A program made the translations under genes and the position numbers. The notes under the pieces are model-generated. The model did no database searches and had not been told where the DNA came from. It saw only the letters and a program-made list of their open reading frames with translations. A DNA stretch of 64,000 nt from an uncultured Castellaniella sp. (GTDB lineage Bacteria > Pseudomonadota > Gammaproteobacteria > Burkholderiales > Burkholderiaceae_B), in contig NZ_CALKHS010000010.1 in assembly GCF_937988725.1 (NCBI RefSeq), positions 806,001 through 870,000 of the forward strand. Reading direction: 5' to 3'. Positions 33,820 to 44,501 of the stretch are shown here, in pieces (within the stretch, counting starts at the first letter, position 1; every line of letters begins with the position of its first letter).

Positions 33820-34683
33820 TTACTTCCGGTCCGCGAAAGGCTGCGGCTTGAGCGCCCTCAGGTAGGCGATCAGCGCGCTCATGTCCGGGCCGCTGATGTT
33901 CTTGTACCAGCCGAAGGCCATGATGGGCTGCAGGCGGGCGCCATGCTTGTCGACGCCTTCGCGGATGGCGCGTTCGATCTGCGCATCCGTCCAGGTCTTG
34001 AGCCCGCTCGGGTCCGGGGTCAGGTTGGGAGTGACCACGTCGCCCGCGGGGCCCTTCAGCGTCTGGCCGCCCGCGCCCAGGTGATTCATGAGCAGCATGC
34101 CCTTGTCGTTGCGGGGGGTATGGCAGTCCATGCAGTGCCCGATATTGGCCAGATACTCGCCGTACTTCAGGGTGTCGGTCGCGGCGGGCGTCTCCACCCC
34201 GGCGACGGGGGGGCCGTAGCTGGACGGCAAAGGCATGCGATAGACCGATTTCTCGACGACGTGGCGGACGGGCGGCTGAGCCTTCAGATAAGCGATGATG
34301 GCGGCTAGATCGGCATCGGACAGGTTCCGGTAGAACGCAATGGGCATCGGGGGCCCGATCAGGCTGCCGTCGGGCCGGATGCCTTCGCGGATGGCCTTGC
34401 CCAGCTGGGCATCCGTCCATTTGCCGACCCCCGTTTCGGGATCGGGCGTGATGTTCGCCGCATAGGCCTTGAAGGCCGCATCGTCGAACAGCATGCCGCC
34501 CGACAGGCCCTGATCGAACAGCGGCCGGCCTTGGGCGCTGCGCGCGATGTGGCAGTTGGCGCAAGCGACGACGCCCTCGGCCAGGTAGGCGCCGCGCGCC
34601 ATCAACGCGTCGTCCTGCGCCCAGGCCGGAGCGCCGGAAAGCACGAGTACCAGATACACGGCGGATCTCGACAATGCCCACAT
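33820..34683 (-). CDS. Periplasmic dihaem cytochrome c
   Basis: 287 residues with signal peptide (cleavage after GAPAWA) and two haem motifs, CANCH near 41-45 and CMDCH near 184-188, each starting a class I cytochrome c domain. The repeated phrases NITPDPETGVGKWTDAQLGKAIREG and NLTPDPSGLKTWTDAQIERAIREG show an internal duplication. Such proteins are electron-accepting subunits of membrane dehydrogenases (alcohol, gluconate or nicotinate type), but no dehydrogenase is adjacent here. Start ATG 34683 is supported by a strong promoter just upstream. Confidence 0.92.
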   Translation of the reverse strand: MWALSRSAVYLVLVLSGAPAWAQDDALMARGAYLAEGVVACANCHIARSAQGRPLFDQGLSGGMLFDDAAFKAYAANITPDPETGVGKWTDAQLGKAIREGIRPDGSLIGPPMPIAFYRNLSDADLAAIIAYLKAQPPVRHVVEKSVYRMPLPSSYGPPVAGVETPAATDTLKYGEYLANIGHCMDCHTPRNDKGMLLMNHLGAGGQTLKGPAGDVVTPNLTPDPSGLKTWTDAQIERAIREGVDKHGARLQPIMAFGWYKNISGPDMSALIAYLRALKPQPFADRK

Positions 34684-34720
34684 GATTGATACTCGAAGTA
34701 AGTAATTTTTACGGTTGATC

Positions 34721-34748
34721 AGTATAGGCTTGTCCTTGCGAACGTCAA
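34721..34748 (-). promoter_or_regulatory. Sigma-70 promoter of the cytochrome c gene
   Basis: Minus strand TTGACG (34748-34743), 16-bp spacer, TATACT (34726-34721), 38 bp before the ATG. One of the best promoter matches in the window. Confidence 0.62.
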
Positions 34749-34882
34749 TGGTCTTTCGCACAACGCCCTCTTCTTGATCTGCAACAACGCCGCCGCCTCC
34801 CGAGTCCCGTACGATGGCTGCGCCGATTCGCCCCGAGCGTCGGAACGAACCCGCCCCCAGCCACTCACATCCCGGAGCCAGG

Positions 34883-36940
34883 ATGACGACGTCCCCCGCC
34901 TCGACCACGGCCTTCAGGCCCAGCCTGATCGACGCCTGCCTGAACCGCCTGCGCCTATGGCAGAAATTCGCCCTGCTCGCCGCCATCGGAGTCGTGCTGG
35001 TCGCTCTGCCATCGCTGCTCTATCTGAACGAGTCAGGCCGCATCATCCGCGCTTCCGAATGGGAAACCCAGGGCCTGACGCCCCTGCGCCAGAACCTGAA
35101 AGTCCTGCAACTGGCCCAGCAGCACCGCGGGCTCTCCGCGCTTGCCCTGAACGGCGACGCCGCCGCCCAGGGCAAGCGCCTGGCCAAGCAGGACGAAACC
35201 GACGAGGCGATGGACGCCCTGGACCGGACCCTGCATCAGGACGGCGTCCGGGATCCCGCCCTGGCCTCGTCCTGGAGGGACATCCAGGACGCCTGGAAGC
35301 ACATCAAAACCCAGCTGCGCCAGGGCCGCCTGTCGGCCGGCGACAGCTTCGCGGCGCACACCGGACTGAACTCCCGGTTGCTGCGCCTGGAATCCCTGTT
35401 GCTGCAGCACCACGGCCTGCGCTTCGATCCCGACGCCCAGGGCTACTACCTGATCAACGCCGCACTGGATCAGGCGCCCATGCTGACCGAACTCTTCGGG
35501 CAGACGCGGGCCCTGGGCGCGGGGCTGCTGACCCGGCGGGCGGCCACGCCCGAAGAGCGCATCGAAATCCGCGTGCTGCTGGAGCGGGCGCAGGAACATC
35601 ACGACAGCCTGACGCGCGCGCTGGACAGCGCCGCCAGCCTGGATCCGGGCCTGAAGGATGCCCTGGAGAGCGCCGGCGCAAGCGCGCTGAATGCCGCCGG
35701 CAAAGCCATCGCCCTGGCCCGCAACGAGCTGATCCAGGCCCGGTCGCTGGATTTCCCGGCGGGCGACTATTTCACCGCATTCACCGCCGCCGTGGACACC
35801 CAGTTCCAGCTGAACGAAGTCGCCCTGACGCAACTGGAGCAACTGCTGGACGCCCGCGTCCGGAGCCAGGTCCGGACCCGTTATCTGCTGGGCGGCGGCA
35901 TCCTGCTGCTCTGCCTGATCGCCGCCTGGGTCAACTGGCTGATCACGCGATCGCTGCTGCGGCAGCTGGGCGGCGAGCCCGATTACGCGGCGTCCATCCT
36001 GCGGCGCATCGCCGCCGGCGATCTGGCCGTGCCGATCCGCCTGCACCCCCGCGACCGATCCAGCCTGCTGTTCGCCATGCACGACATGCGCACGCAACTC
36101 GCGACCATCGTCGGCAATGTGCGCGGCGGCGCCGACGCCATCGCCACGGCTTCGGCCCAGATCTCGGCGGGCAATCTGGACCTGTCCGCCCGCACCGAAC
36201 AGCAGGCCAGTTCCCTGACCGAGACGGCCGCCACCACCGAGCAGATCACCGCCACCGTGCGCCAGAACGCCGACAACGCCCAACAGGCAAACCGTCTGGC
36301 GGAGAGCGCAGCCCGGACGGCCGGCGATGGCGGCGTCCTGGTCGCGCAACTGGTGGATACCATGCAGGACATCAACCGGCGCTCCGCCCAGGTGGCCGAC
36401 ATCGTCGGCGTGATCGATTCGATTGCCTTCCAGACCAACATCCTGGCCCTGAATGCAGCCGTGGAAGCCGCGCGCGCCGGCGAGCTGGGCCGGGGATTCG
36501 CCGTGGTGGCCGCCGAAGTCCGCGCCCTGGCGCAGCGCAGCGCGGCCGCCGCCAAGGAAATCAAGCATCTGATCGAGACATCGGTCCAGGCCACGGCTCG
36601 GGGCAATGAACAGGCGGCGCTCGCCGGAGCCACGATGCGGGACATCGTCGCGGGCATTCAGCAGGTCACGGACATCATGGGGGAAATCAGCGGGGCCAGC
36701 CGCGAACAGGCGACCGGCATCGAGGAAATCAACACTGCCGTCACCCGGATGGACGACTCCACCCGCCAGAACGCCGGCCTGGTGGAGGAATCCGTGGCGG
36801 CCGCGGCCAGCCTGCGGGATCAGGCCGACACCCTGGCGAGGATGGTCGCGGTGTTCCAGCTGGAGAACGACGAGCCGCCTGCGCGGCGGGCTCCCGAGCG
36901 CCGGCCCGCGCCGCTGGGTTTTCAGGCCGGGGCCGCCTGA
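34883..36940 (+). CDS. Methyl-accepting chemotaxis protein with large periplasmic sensor
   Basis: 685-residue chemoreceptor. TM1 about 28-47, then a periplasmic region of nearly 290 residues rich in helices, containing FDPDAQGYYLINAAL, a phrase seen in nitrate/nitrite-sensor-like helical domains. TM2 about 334-355, then HAMP and a 36H signalling domain with the tip FAVVAAEVRALAQRSAAAAKEI, very like the receptor at 32188-33744. No WxxF tether; ends LGFQAGAA. ATG 34883 follows GGAGCCAGG; an upstream in-frame ATG at 34814 is less likely. Confidence 0.92.
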   Translation: MTTSPASTTAFRPSLIDACLNRLRLWQKFALLAAIGVVLVALPSLLYLNESGRIIRASEWETQGLTPLRQNLKVLQLAQQHRGLSALALNGDAAAQGKRLAKQDETDEAMDALDRTLHQDGVRDPALASSWRDIQDAWKHIKTQLRQGRLSAGDSFAAHTGLNSRLLRLESLLLQHHGLRFDPDAQGYYLINAALDQAPMLTELFGQTRALGAGLLTRRAATPEERIEIRVLLERAQEHHDSLTRALDSAASLDPGLKDALESAGASALNAAGKAIALARNELIQARSLDFPAGDYFTAFTAAVDTQFQLNEVALTQLEQLLDARVRSQVRTRYLLGGGILLLCLIAAWVNWLITRSLLRQLGGEPDYAASILRRIAAGDLAVPIRLHPRDRSSLLFAMHDMRTQLATIVGNVRGGADAIATASAQISAGNLDLSARTEQQASSLTETAATTEQITATVRQNADNAQQANRLAESAARTAGDGGVLVAQLVDTMQDINRRSAQVADIVGVIDSIAFQTNILALNAAVEAARAGELGRGFAVVAAEVRALAQRSAAAAKEIKHLIETSVQATARGNEQAALAGATMRDIVAGIQQVTDIMGEISGASREQATGIEEINTAVTRMDDSTRQNAGLVEESVAAAASLRDQADTLARMVAVFQLENDEPPARRAPERRPAPLGFQAGAA

Positions 36941-37018
36941 GCGGGCGCGCCGTGTGGCGCCGCCCCCACAGCTGACGGGATGCTGAGCGTAGCCGCGCCA
37001 CGCCCCGTCCGGCGAGCG

Positions 37019-37024
37019 TAGAAT
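37019..37024 (+). promoter_or_regulatory. -10 element upstream of the PIG-L gene
   Basis: TAGAAT in GCGTAGAATAACG, 34 bp before the ATG at 37058. No -35 evident. Confidence 0.38.
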
Positions 37025-37057
37025 AACGACGCCATCAATTTGACATTTTCTTTCCAG

Positions 37058-38059
37058 ATGAAAGCAAATGGTCCCCGCCGGCGGGCCTTCCTGTCCGTCT
37101 GCCTCGGGCTCTACCTGTTCGCCGGTCTGTTCGCCAGCCAGGCCGTTCCGGCCGCCCCGGCCCCGACGACGCCGGGCGTCGCCATGCCGGGCGGCGCGAC
37201 GCCGCTGCCCGAGTGCTGGCGCGGCACCGTCCTGGCCTTCGTCGCCCACACCGACGATGATCTGCTCTTCATGAATCCCGACCAGGCCGACGCCATCCGC
37301 CAGGGACAATGCATGCGCGTGGTGTACTTCACGGCGGGCGACCGCGGCGAAGGCCAGCCCTACCTGCAGGCCCGCGAGCGCGGCATCATGGCGGCCTATG
37401 CCCGGATGGCCAGGGCCGCGAATCACTGGCGCGACGATGGCTGGTCCGTGGGCGGGCGCACGGTGCTGCGGCATACGCTGATCGGATCCTCCCGGATACA
37501 GCTGATCATGCTGCGCATCCCCGACCCCTGGCTGGGCCCGGGCTGGGGCAGCCTGACGCCCCTGAGCCGCATGGAATCCGTGCCGAACACGGGCGTACAG
37601 GCCTATGCGCCTTACCCGGAACGCTATACCCGGGAAAGCCTCGTGACCTGGATCGCCAGCCTGATCCAGGCCGTCCAGCCCACCACCGTCCGCCTGATGG
37701 ACGCTTCCATCGCCACGCCCTATACCCAGCTCTGCTGGCGCTGCCGGGGACATGACCACCCGGACCACATCGCCGGGGCCAAGCTGGTCCGGGAAGCCAT
37801 GCTGCTGGCCCCCGGGACCTACCTGGCCCAGGCCTATCTGGGCTATCCCAGTCAGGAACAGCCGGCCAACCTGAGCGCCACCGAACGGGCGTTCAAGACC
37901 GGGACTTTCCTGCGCTATATGGTCGACGATCCGCGCTACTGCCGGCCGCACGCCCCCTGCTCCCGCACCAACGGGCCCGCAAGCGCCTGGGTCGAGCGGC
38001 AATACCGGATCGGACCCGACGGCGCGCCGCTGGCGCCCGTGCAACAGGCCCGTCAATAA
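37058..38059 (+). CDS. Secreted PIG-L/LmbE-type deacetylase
   Basis: 333 residues. Signal peptide-like N-terminus (RRRAFLSVCLGLYLFAGLFASQAVPAA), then a PIG-L domain: FVAHTDDDLLFMNPD near 61-75 in place of the usual AHPDDE, VVYFTAGDRGEG, and HDHPDHIAGAKLV with the second metal site. Family members are zinc-dependent N-deacetylases of GlcNAc-type substrates. Several cysteines (CWRC, CRPHAPC) suggest disulfides in the periplasm. The nearest neighbour downstream is convergent trmD; it stands where rplS would normally follow trmD. Confidence 0.85.
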   Translation: MKANGPRRRAFLSVCLGLYLFAGLFASQAVPAAPAPTTPGVAMPGGATPLPECWRGTVLAFVAHTDDDLLFMNPDQADAIRQGQCMRVVYFTAGDRGEGQPYLQARERGIMAAYARMARAANHWRDDGWSVGGRTVLRHTLIGSSRIQLIMLRIPDPWLGPGWGSLTPLSRMESVPNTGVQAYAPYPERYTRESLVTWIASLIQAVQPTTVRLMDASIATPYTQLCWRCRGHDHPDHIAGAKLVREAMLLAPGTYLAQAYLGYPSQEQPANLSATERAFKTGTFLRYMVDDPRYCRPHAPCSRTNGPASAWVERQYRIGPDGAPLAPVQQARQ

Positions 38060-38065
38060 TTCCGG

Positions 38066-38094
38066 TTCCCCGGCATGGAAAAAAGCCGGGAACA
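38066..38094. terminator. Hairpin between PIG-L gene and trmD
   Basis: Arms GTTCCCCGGC (38066-38075) and GCCGGGAAC (38086-38094), one bulged C, A-rich loop. On the minus strand the loop reads as T-rich. It probably serves as a convergent-gene terminator, though a terminal T tract is lacking. Confidence 0.45.
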
Positions 38095-38112
38095 CCAGCC
38101 TCAGGCGGCGGA

Positions 38113-38919
38113 TTACCGGCCGGGGCCCGCCTTGTCATCCGCAGCGAGCGCCGCGGCCGCCGCCAACGCCGCCTCGTCCTGGGGGCTCAGGTCGCCGGCC
38201 TTGCGGGCCTGATCGAGCAGGTCCGGCCGCCGGACGGCGGTCAGGGCCAGGGATTGCCGGCGTCTCCAGGCGGAGATCCGGGCATGGTGGCCGGACAACA
38301 GCGTCTCGGGCACCGCGGCGCCGTCCCAGACTTCCGGACGGGTGTAGTGCGGACTGTCGAGCAGGCCGCTCAGTGCCGGATTGAAGGAATCCTGTTCCGC
38401 CGATTCGGCATCGTGCAGAACCCCCGGCAGCAGGCGCACGACGCTGTCGATCAGCACCATGGCGCCCAGTTCGCCGCCCGACAGCACGAAGTCGCCCAGC
38501 GACACCTCCTGATCGACATAGCGGTCGATGAAGCGCTGATCGATGCCTTCGTAGCGCCCGCATACCAGAATCGCGCCCGTGCCGCCGGCCCACCGGCGGG
38601 CCAGACCCTGGCCGTGCACCTGTCCGGCCGGGGACAGCAGCACCACCGGCGCGGGCCGGTCCGGCGCATCCGCCTCCGCCTGCCGGCGCGCATCGCGGAC
38701 GGCCCGCACCGCCTGCGCCAGCGGTTCCGCCATCATGACCATGCCCGGCCCGCCGCCGAACGGCCGGTCATCCACCGTGCGGTGGACGTCGTGGGTGAAG
38801 TCGCGGGGATTCCAGGCATGCAGCGACCACAGGCCGCGCAGATGCGCCCGCCCGCTGACGCCATGGTCGCGGACGGCGGCGAACATCTCGGGAAACAGCG
38901 TAATCAGATCAAAGCGCAT
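38113..38919 (-). CDS. trmD: tRNA (guanine37-N1)-methyltransferase TrmD
   Basis: Methylates G37 next to the anticodon and so prevents frameshifting. 268 residues, beginning MRFDLITLFPEMF; knot motifs VVLLSPAGQ, ILVCGRYEGIDQRF and EVSLGDFVLSGGELGAM are clear. ATG 38919 is preferred over a GTG one codon upstream. Last gene of rpsP-rimM-trmD; the usual fourth gene rplS is absent. Confidence 0.97.
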   Translation of the reverse strand: MRFDLITLFPEMFAAVRDHGVSGRAHLRGLWSLHAWNPRDFTHDVHRTVDDRPFGGGPGMVMMAEPLAQAVRAVRDARRQAEADAPDRPAPVVLLSPAGQVHGQGLARRWAGGTGAILVCGRYEGIDQRFIDRYVDQEVSLGDFVLSGGELGAMVLIDSVVRLLPGVLHDAESAEQDSFNPALSGLLDSPHYTRPEVWDGAAVPETLLSGHHARISAWRRRQSLALTAVRRPDLLDQARKAGDLSPQDEAALAAAAALAADDKAGPGR

Positions 38920-38984
38920 CACAGGAAAACGCGGCCGGGAAGACCGCGCACGAGAACAGGCGGGAACCGGCGGCGGCGCGGTTC

Positions 38985-39608
38985 CTAGAAATCGGCGGGC
39001 CAGTCGCTGTCGATGCGGCGATTCGGCAGATCGACCCGATGCACGTGGGCCGCCACGAAAGGCACCAGGACCTGGACCGGACGGCCCTTGGCATCCTGGC
39101 GGACCTGGAAGACGCGCGCGTCGTCGCAGGCGCCGCAGTCGACCTGCAGGACGGCATGGGCGCCATTGTCCAGCACCTGGCCCACCCGTCCCAGCAGCAC
39201 GGAGGCGCCGGATTCGGACTGGCCGTAGAAATCGCAGCCGATCAGGTCTACCCAGTAGTATTCATCATCCTCGGCGGCGGGAAACGCCGCGCGCGGCACC
39301 CAGAGGGTGAAGGCCCGCAGGGATTCCGCGGCGTCCCGGTCCCCCACCCCGGCCAATTGGGCCACCAGGAACTGCCCCCCCTGCCGGCGGCAGGCCTGCA
39401 CGGCCATGCCGCGCAGACGCGACAAAGCGCCGGGTTCCAGAACGGAATCCGGCGCTTTCAGCCACCAGACTGGCGCATTCAGCAGCGCTTCGGCCTGCGG
39501 GGAATAAGGCTGGATTTTCAGCCAGCCGCGCACCCCGTGAGCCATCGCCACCCGGCCGACTTCGACCAGGTCATCGGGGACGGCATCATCCGGGCGGGTA
39601 TCCACCAT
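38985..39608 (-). CDS. rimM: Ribosome maturation factor RimM
   Basis: 207-residue 16S rRNA processing factor that binds S19 in the assembling 30S subunit. N-terminal RimM domain VEVGRVAMAHGVRGWLKI, then a PRC-barrel with YYWVDLIGCDFYG and the end PFVAAHVHRVDL. ATG 39608 chosen, with a GTG one codon upstream as alternative. 20 bp after rpsP. Confidence 0.95.
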   Translation of the reverse strand: MVDTRPDDAVPDDLVEVGRVAMAHGVRGWLKIQPYSPQAEALLNAPVWWLKAPDSVLEPGALSRLRGMAVQACRRQGGQFLVAQLAGVGDRDAAESLRAFTLWVPRAAFPAAEDDEYYWVDLIGCDFYGQSESGASVLLGRVGQVLDNGAHAVLQVDCGACDDARVFQVRQDAKGRPVQVLVPFVAAHVHRVDLPNRRIDSDWPADF

Positions 39609-39628
39609 CACGGGCCGGGCCGCCTGAA

Positions 39629-39889
39629 TCAGGCGGCGGCGGCGACTTTGGCGGAGTATTCCTTGACCAGGCGATCCACCGTGCCGGACAGCTGGGCGCC
39701 GTTGGACACCCAGTGCTGGACGCGATCCAGGGCGAGGCGCAGGTTTTCCTGCCCTTCATTGGCGACGGGGTTGTAGAAACCCACGCGCTCGATGAAACGG
39801 CCATCGCGGCGATTGCGCGAATCGGCAGCAACGACATTGTAGAAGGGACGCTTCTTCGAGCCGCCGCGGGCCAGACGAATCACAACCAT
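39629..39889 (-). CDS. rpsP: 30S ribosomal protein S16
   Basis: 86 residues. MVVIRLARGGSKKRPFYNVVAADSR and RFIERVGFYNP are S16 signatures. The ATG at 39889 matches the family start. First gene of the operon and preceded by a good promoter. Confidence 0.98.
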   Translation of the reverse strand: MVVIRLARGGSKKRPFYNVVAADSRNRRDGRFIERVGFYNPVANEGQENLRLALDRVQHWVSNGAQLSGTVDRLVKEYSAKVAAAA

Positions 39890-39924
39890 TGATAATCCTT
39901 TGATAAACCGGTGTAAAACACGAA

Positions 39925-39954
39925 ATTCTAGCATCAGGCATCCTGGTTCCGCAA
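39925..39954 (-). promoter_or_regulatory. Promoter of rpsP-rimM-trmD
   Basis: Minus strand TTGCGG (39954-39949), 18-bp spacer, extended -10 TGCTAGAAT with hexamer TAGAAT at 39930-39925, 36 bp before the rpsP ATG. Confidence 0.6.
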
Positions 39955-40008
39955 TGGATACTCAGGATAAGCTGGATGCCGGACCAAGAAAAACAACAAT
40001 GCCGGCCG

Positions 40009-40250
40009 CTAGCGCCGCCGGACGTAATGCACCATGACGGCATCGTCCCGGGTCTGCTGGGCCAGCAGGGCATTGCCCGTCTGCTGGCAGAAGGCCTGGA
40101 AATCGCGGCCGGCGTGCGGGTCGGTCGTCAGCACGGACAGCACCTGGCCGCTGGCCAGCTGCGCCAGCGCCTTTTTGGTGCGCAGGATCGGCAGGGGGCA
40201 ATTCAGGCCCCGCGCATCGATCTCCTGATCGGCCGCCGGCAGTTCATCCG

Positions 40251-40254
<4 letters not shown>
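40009..40254 (-). CDS. TusA-family sulfurtransferase
   Basis: 81 residues with the TusA/SirA fold motif: IDARGLNCPLPILRTKKAL, where the Cys of CPxP carries persulfide sulfur, then VLSVLTTDPHAGRDFQAFCQQTG. TusA relays sulfur for 2-thiouridine at tRNA position 34; related proteins act in molybdopterin or sulfur oxidation, so the exact role is open. The start is a GTG overlapping the alaS stop (GTGA). Confidence 0.9.
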
Positions 40255-42878
<2,624 letters not shown>

Positions 42879-42958
42879 TCGTGTGGCCGCAAGGGGAAAC
42901 CAGGCAAGGATTATAGATGGCTTTCAGGCGCGCGCCGGGCGCCCCGGCCGAAACGCAT

Positions 42959-42986
42959 CAGGCCCCGTCCAGCGGAACGGGGCCTG
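42959..42986 (-). terminator. Hairpin behind the hemerythrin gene
   Basis: Stem CAGGCCCCGT/ACGGGGCCTG with an 8-nt loop, about 44 bp past the hemerythrin stop and upstream of alaS. The T tract is weak. Confidence 0.5.
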
Positions 42987-43029
42987 GGGGGCGGAGCCGG
43001 GGCGCGATCACCGGCGGACCGCGAAACCT

Positions 43030-43458
43030 TTATGCATGCACCGCTTCTTCCATGGCCTCGATGGCGGGGTAGAACTCGTGATTTTCGCGCACCATGCGGG
43101 TATGGACGTTCTTCAGCACGACGTTGGCTTCGTCGCGGAAGCCATCCGGGTTTCTTGACAGCAACGTGGCGTTGCTCCAGCGGCGGGCGAAATTGATGAA
43201 CGAACTGGCGATGCCCTGCATGTCGTTCTGGTAGGCGCGGCTCATGCCGGCCATGCGCTGATCCCCGCTGCGCTCCAATGAAGGATACAGGATGCGGTCC
43301 TCGACGGCCAGATGCTGGGTCACGATCTGCGACAGGGCCTTCAGTTCGTGCGCGATGTCGATGGCATGGTCGGCCACCCCCTGATGCGCCAGCTTGCGCA
43401 GCGCGGCGATGCCGCTCAGGATTTCGACGTGATGATGCTTGAAACGATCGATGTTCAT
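43030..43458 (-). CDS. Hemerythrin HHE-domain protein
   Basis: 142-residue single-domain protein with the di-iron ligand pattern of hemerythrins: HHHVEILS near the N-terminus, HLAVEDRILYPSL in the middle and ENHEFYPAIE near the end. Such proteins bind O2 or NO, or help repair iron centres (YtfE/RIC type), but the N-terminal domain of YtfE is missing. An AT-rich 11-1-11 dyad resembling an NsrR operator lies 44 bp upstream, which favours a role in nitric oxide stress. It lies between fliA and alaS on the same strand. Confidence 0.88.
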   Translation of the reverse strand: MNIDRFKHHHVEILSGIAALRKLAHQGVADHAIDIAHELKALSQIVTQHLAVEDRILYPSLERSGDQRMAGMSRAYQNDMQGIASSFINFARRWSNATLLSRNPDGFRDEANVVLKNVHTRMVRENHEFYPAIEAMEEAVHA

Positions 43459-43502
43459 GACGAGATTCCCTCTTCATAGGCTGGCGGCTGTCTCAGTCGC
43501 AT

Positions 43503-43525
43503 AAGATATATTTTATATAAATCTT
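43503..43525. promoter_or_regulatory. NsrR-like 11-1-11 dyad before the hemerythrin gene
   Basis: Left arm AAGATATATTT (43503-43513), one T, right arm ATATAAATCTT (43515-43525). The known NsrR consensus has arms AAGATGCATTT and AAATGCATCTT separated by one base; the left arm agrees at 9 of 11 positions and the right at 8 of 11. The site overlaps the likely promoter. Low GC alone could mimic it. Confidence 0.5.
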
Positions 43526-43577
43526 TTTGGACGCACAAGCGCGCCCCGCGCCGCTCAGGCGCGCCGCGTCCCGGCGG

Positions 43578-44330
43578 CTACAACAGATTCTCGAAATCGG
43601 CCTCGCCCGCGTCGAGTTCCCAGGAATGGCTGGACAGCCAGGCCCGGATCCGCGCGACGGCCTGGGACCGCAACTGGGACACCCGCCCTTCCGTCACCTG
43701 CAGCACGGCCGCGATTTCCTTCTGGTTCAGGTCCTGCTCGAATTGCAGGGACAGCAGCAGTTGCTCGCGTTCCGGCAGATTGCGGATGGCATCCACCAGC
43801 GCATTGCGCAGGCCGTCGCGCAGCAGCCAGTCCAGGGGATTGGCGCTGCCCGACCCGGCGACGGAATCCAGCACGGCGTCGCCGCTCGCGTCTTCCCGGT
43901 GCTGCACCAGGTCTTCGACCATCAGCACCTGCACGCCGCGCGCTTCTTCCAGCAACGTCTGGTAATCCGACAGCTCCAGACCCATTTCGTCCGCGATTTC
44001 CGTTTCGCTGGGCGGGCGCAGCAGGCGGTGGTGCAGGGCCTGCACGGCCTCTTCGATGGACCGGGCCTTGCTGCGCACGCTGCGCGGCAGCCAGTCCTGG
44101 CTGCGCAGTTCGTCCAGCATGGCGCCGCGGATCCGGGTGATGGCATAGGTCTCGAACTGGGCGTCGGCCTGCTGCTGATACCGGCGCACGGCATCGAGCA
44201 GCCCCATCATGCCGGCCTGCATCAGGTCATCGAGTTCGACGCTGGCGGGCAGGCGCCCGACCAGCGACAAGGCCTGGCGGCGCACCAGCGGCGCGTATTG
44301 GGCGATCAGCTGATCCTCGGACAGGGGCAT
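43578..44330 (-). CDS. fliA: RNA polymerase sigma factor FliA (sigma-28)
   Basis: Directs transcription of late flagellar and chemotaxis genes. 250 residues: region 2 (LPASVELDDLMQAGMMGLLDAVRRY and YAITRIRGAMLDELRSQDWLPRSVR), region 3 and region 4 helix-turn-helix (LNQKEIAAVLQVTEGRVSQLRSQA). ATG 44330 (MPLSEDQLIAQYAPLV) is used; ATG 44354 would add eight residues and cannot be excluded. Divergent from flaG, whose upstream region carries its recognition site. The anti-sigma gene flgM is not in the window. Confidence 0.95.
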   Translation of the reverse strand: MPLSEDQLIAQYAPLVRRQALSLVGRLPASVELDDLMQAGMMGLLDAVRRYQQQADAQFETYAITRIRGAMLDELRSQDWLPRSVRSKARSIEEAVQALHHRLLRPPSETEIADEMGLELSDYQTLLEEARGVQVLMVEDLVQHREDASGDAVLDSVAGSGSANPLDWLLRDGLRNALVDAIRNLPEREQLLLSLQFEQDLNQKEIAAVLQVTEGRVSQLRSQAVARIRAWLSSHSWELDAGEADFENLL

Positions 44331-44384
44331 CGGTCGATCCGGACTCCGCAACATAAAATGCAAGTATGCACCAAGTTCATCCCC

Positions 44385-44411
44385 TAAACTTTTCCCCGGG
44401 TCTGCCGTTAT
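44385..44411 (+). promoter_or_regulatory. Sigma-28 promoter of flaG-fliD operon
   Basis: TAAACTTT (44385-44392), 11-bp spacer, GCCGTTAT (44404-44411), against the sigma-28 consensus TAAAGTTT-N11-GCCGATAA: 13 of 16 positions match. It ends 90 bp before the flaG ATG. Confidence 0.75.
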
Positions 44412-44501
44412 GTCCGTGTGAGAAATCAAGTCTGGCGACGCCTGGCCATGCCCGGTCGTTGTTTTTCGGAACACGTGGATGACTTCCGCAAAGGAATGCA
44501 C

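Noticed and set aside
35033..38095. 1020-codon open frame antisense to the chemoreceptor and PIG-L genes
   Set aside because: Spans two well-supported genes and their intergenic gap on the other strand; composition is that of a shadow frame.
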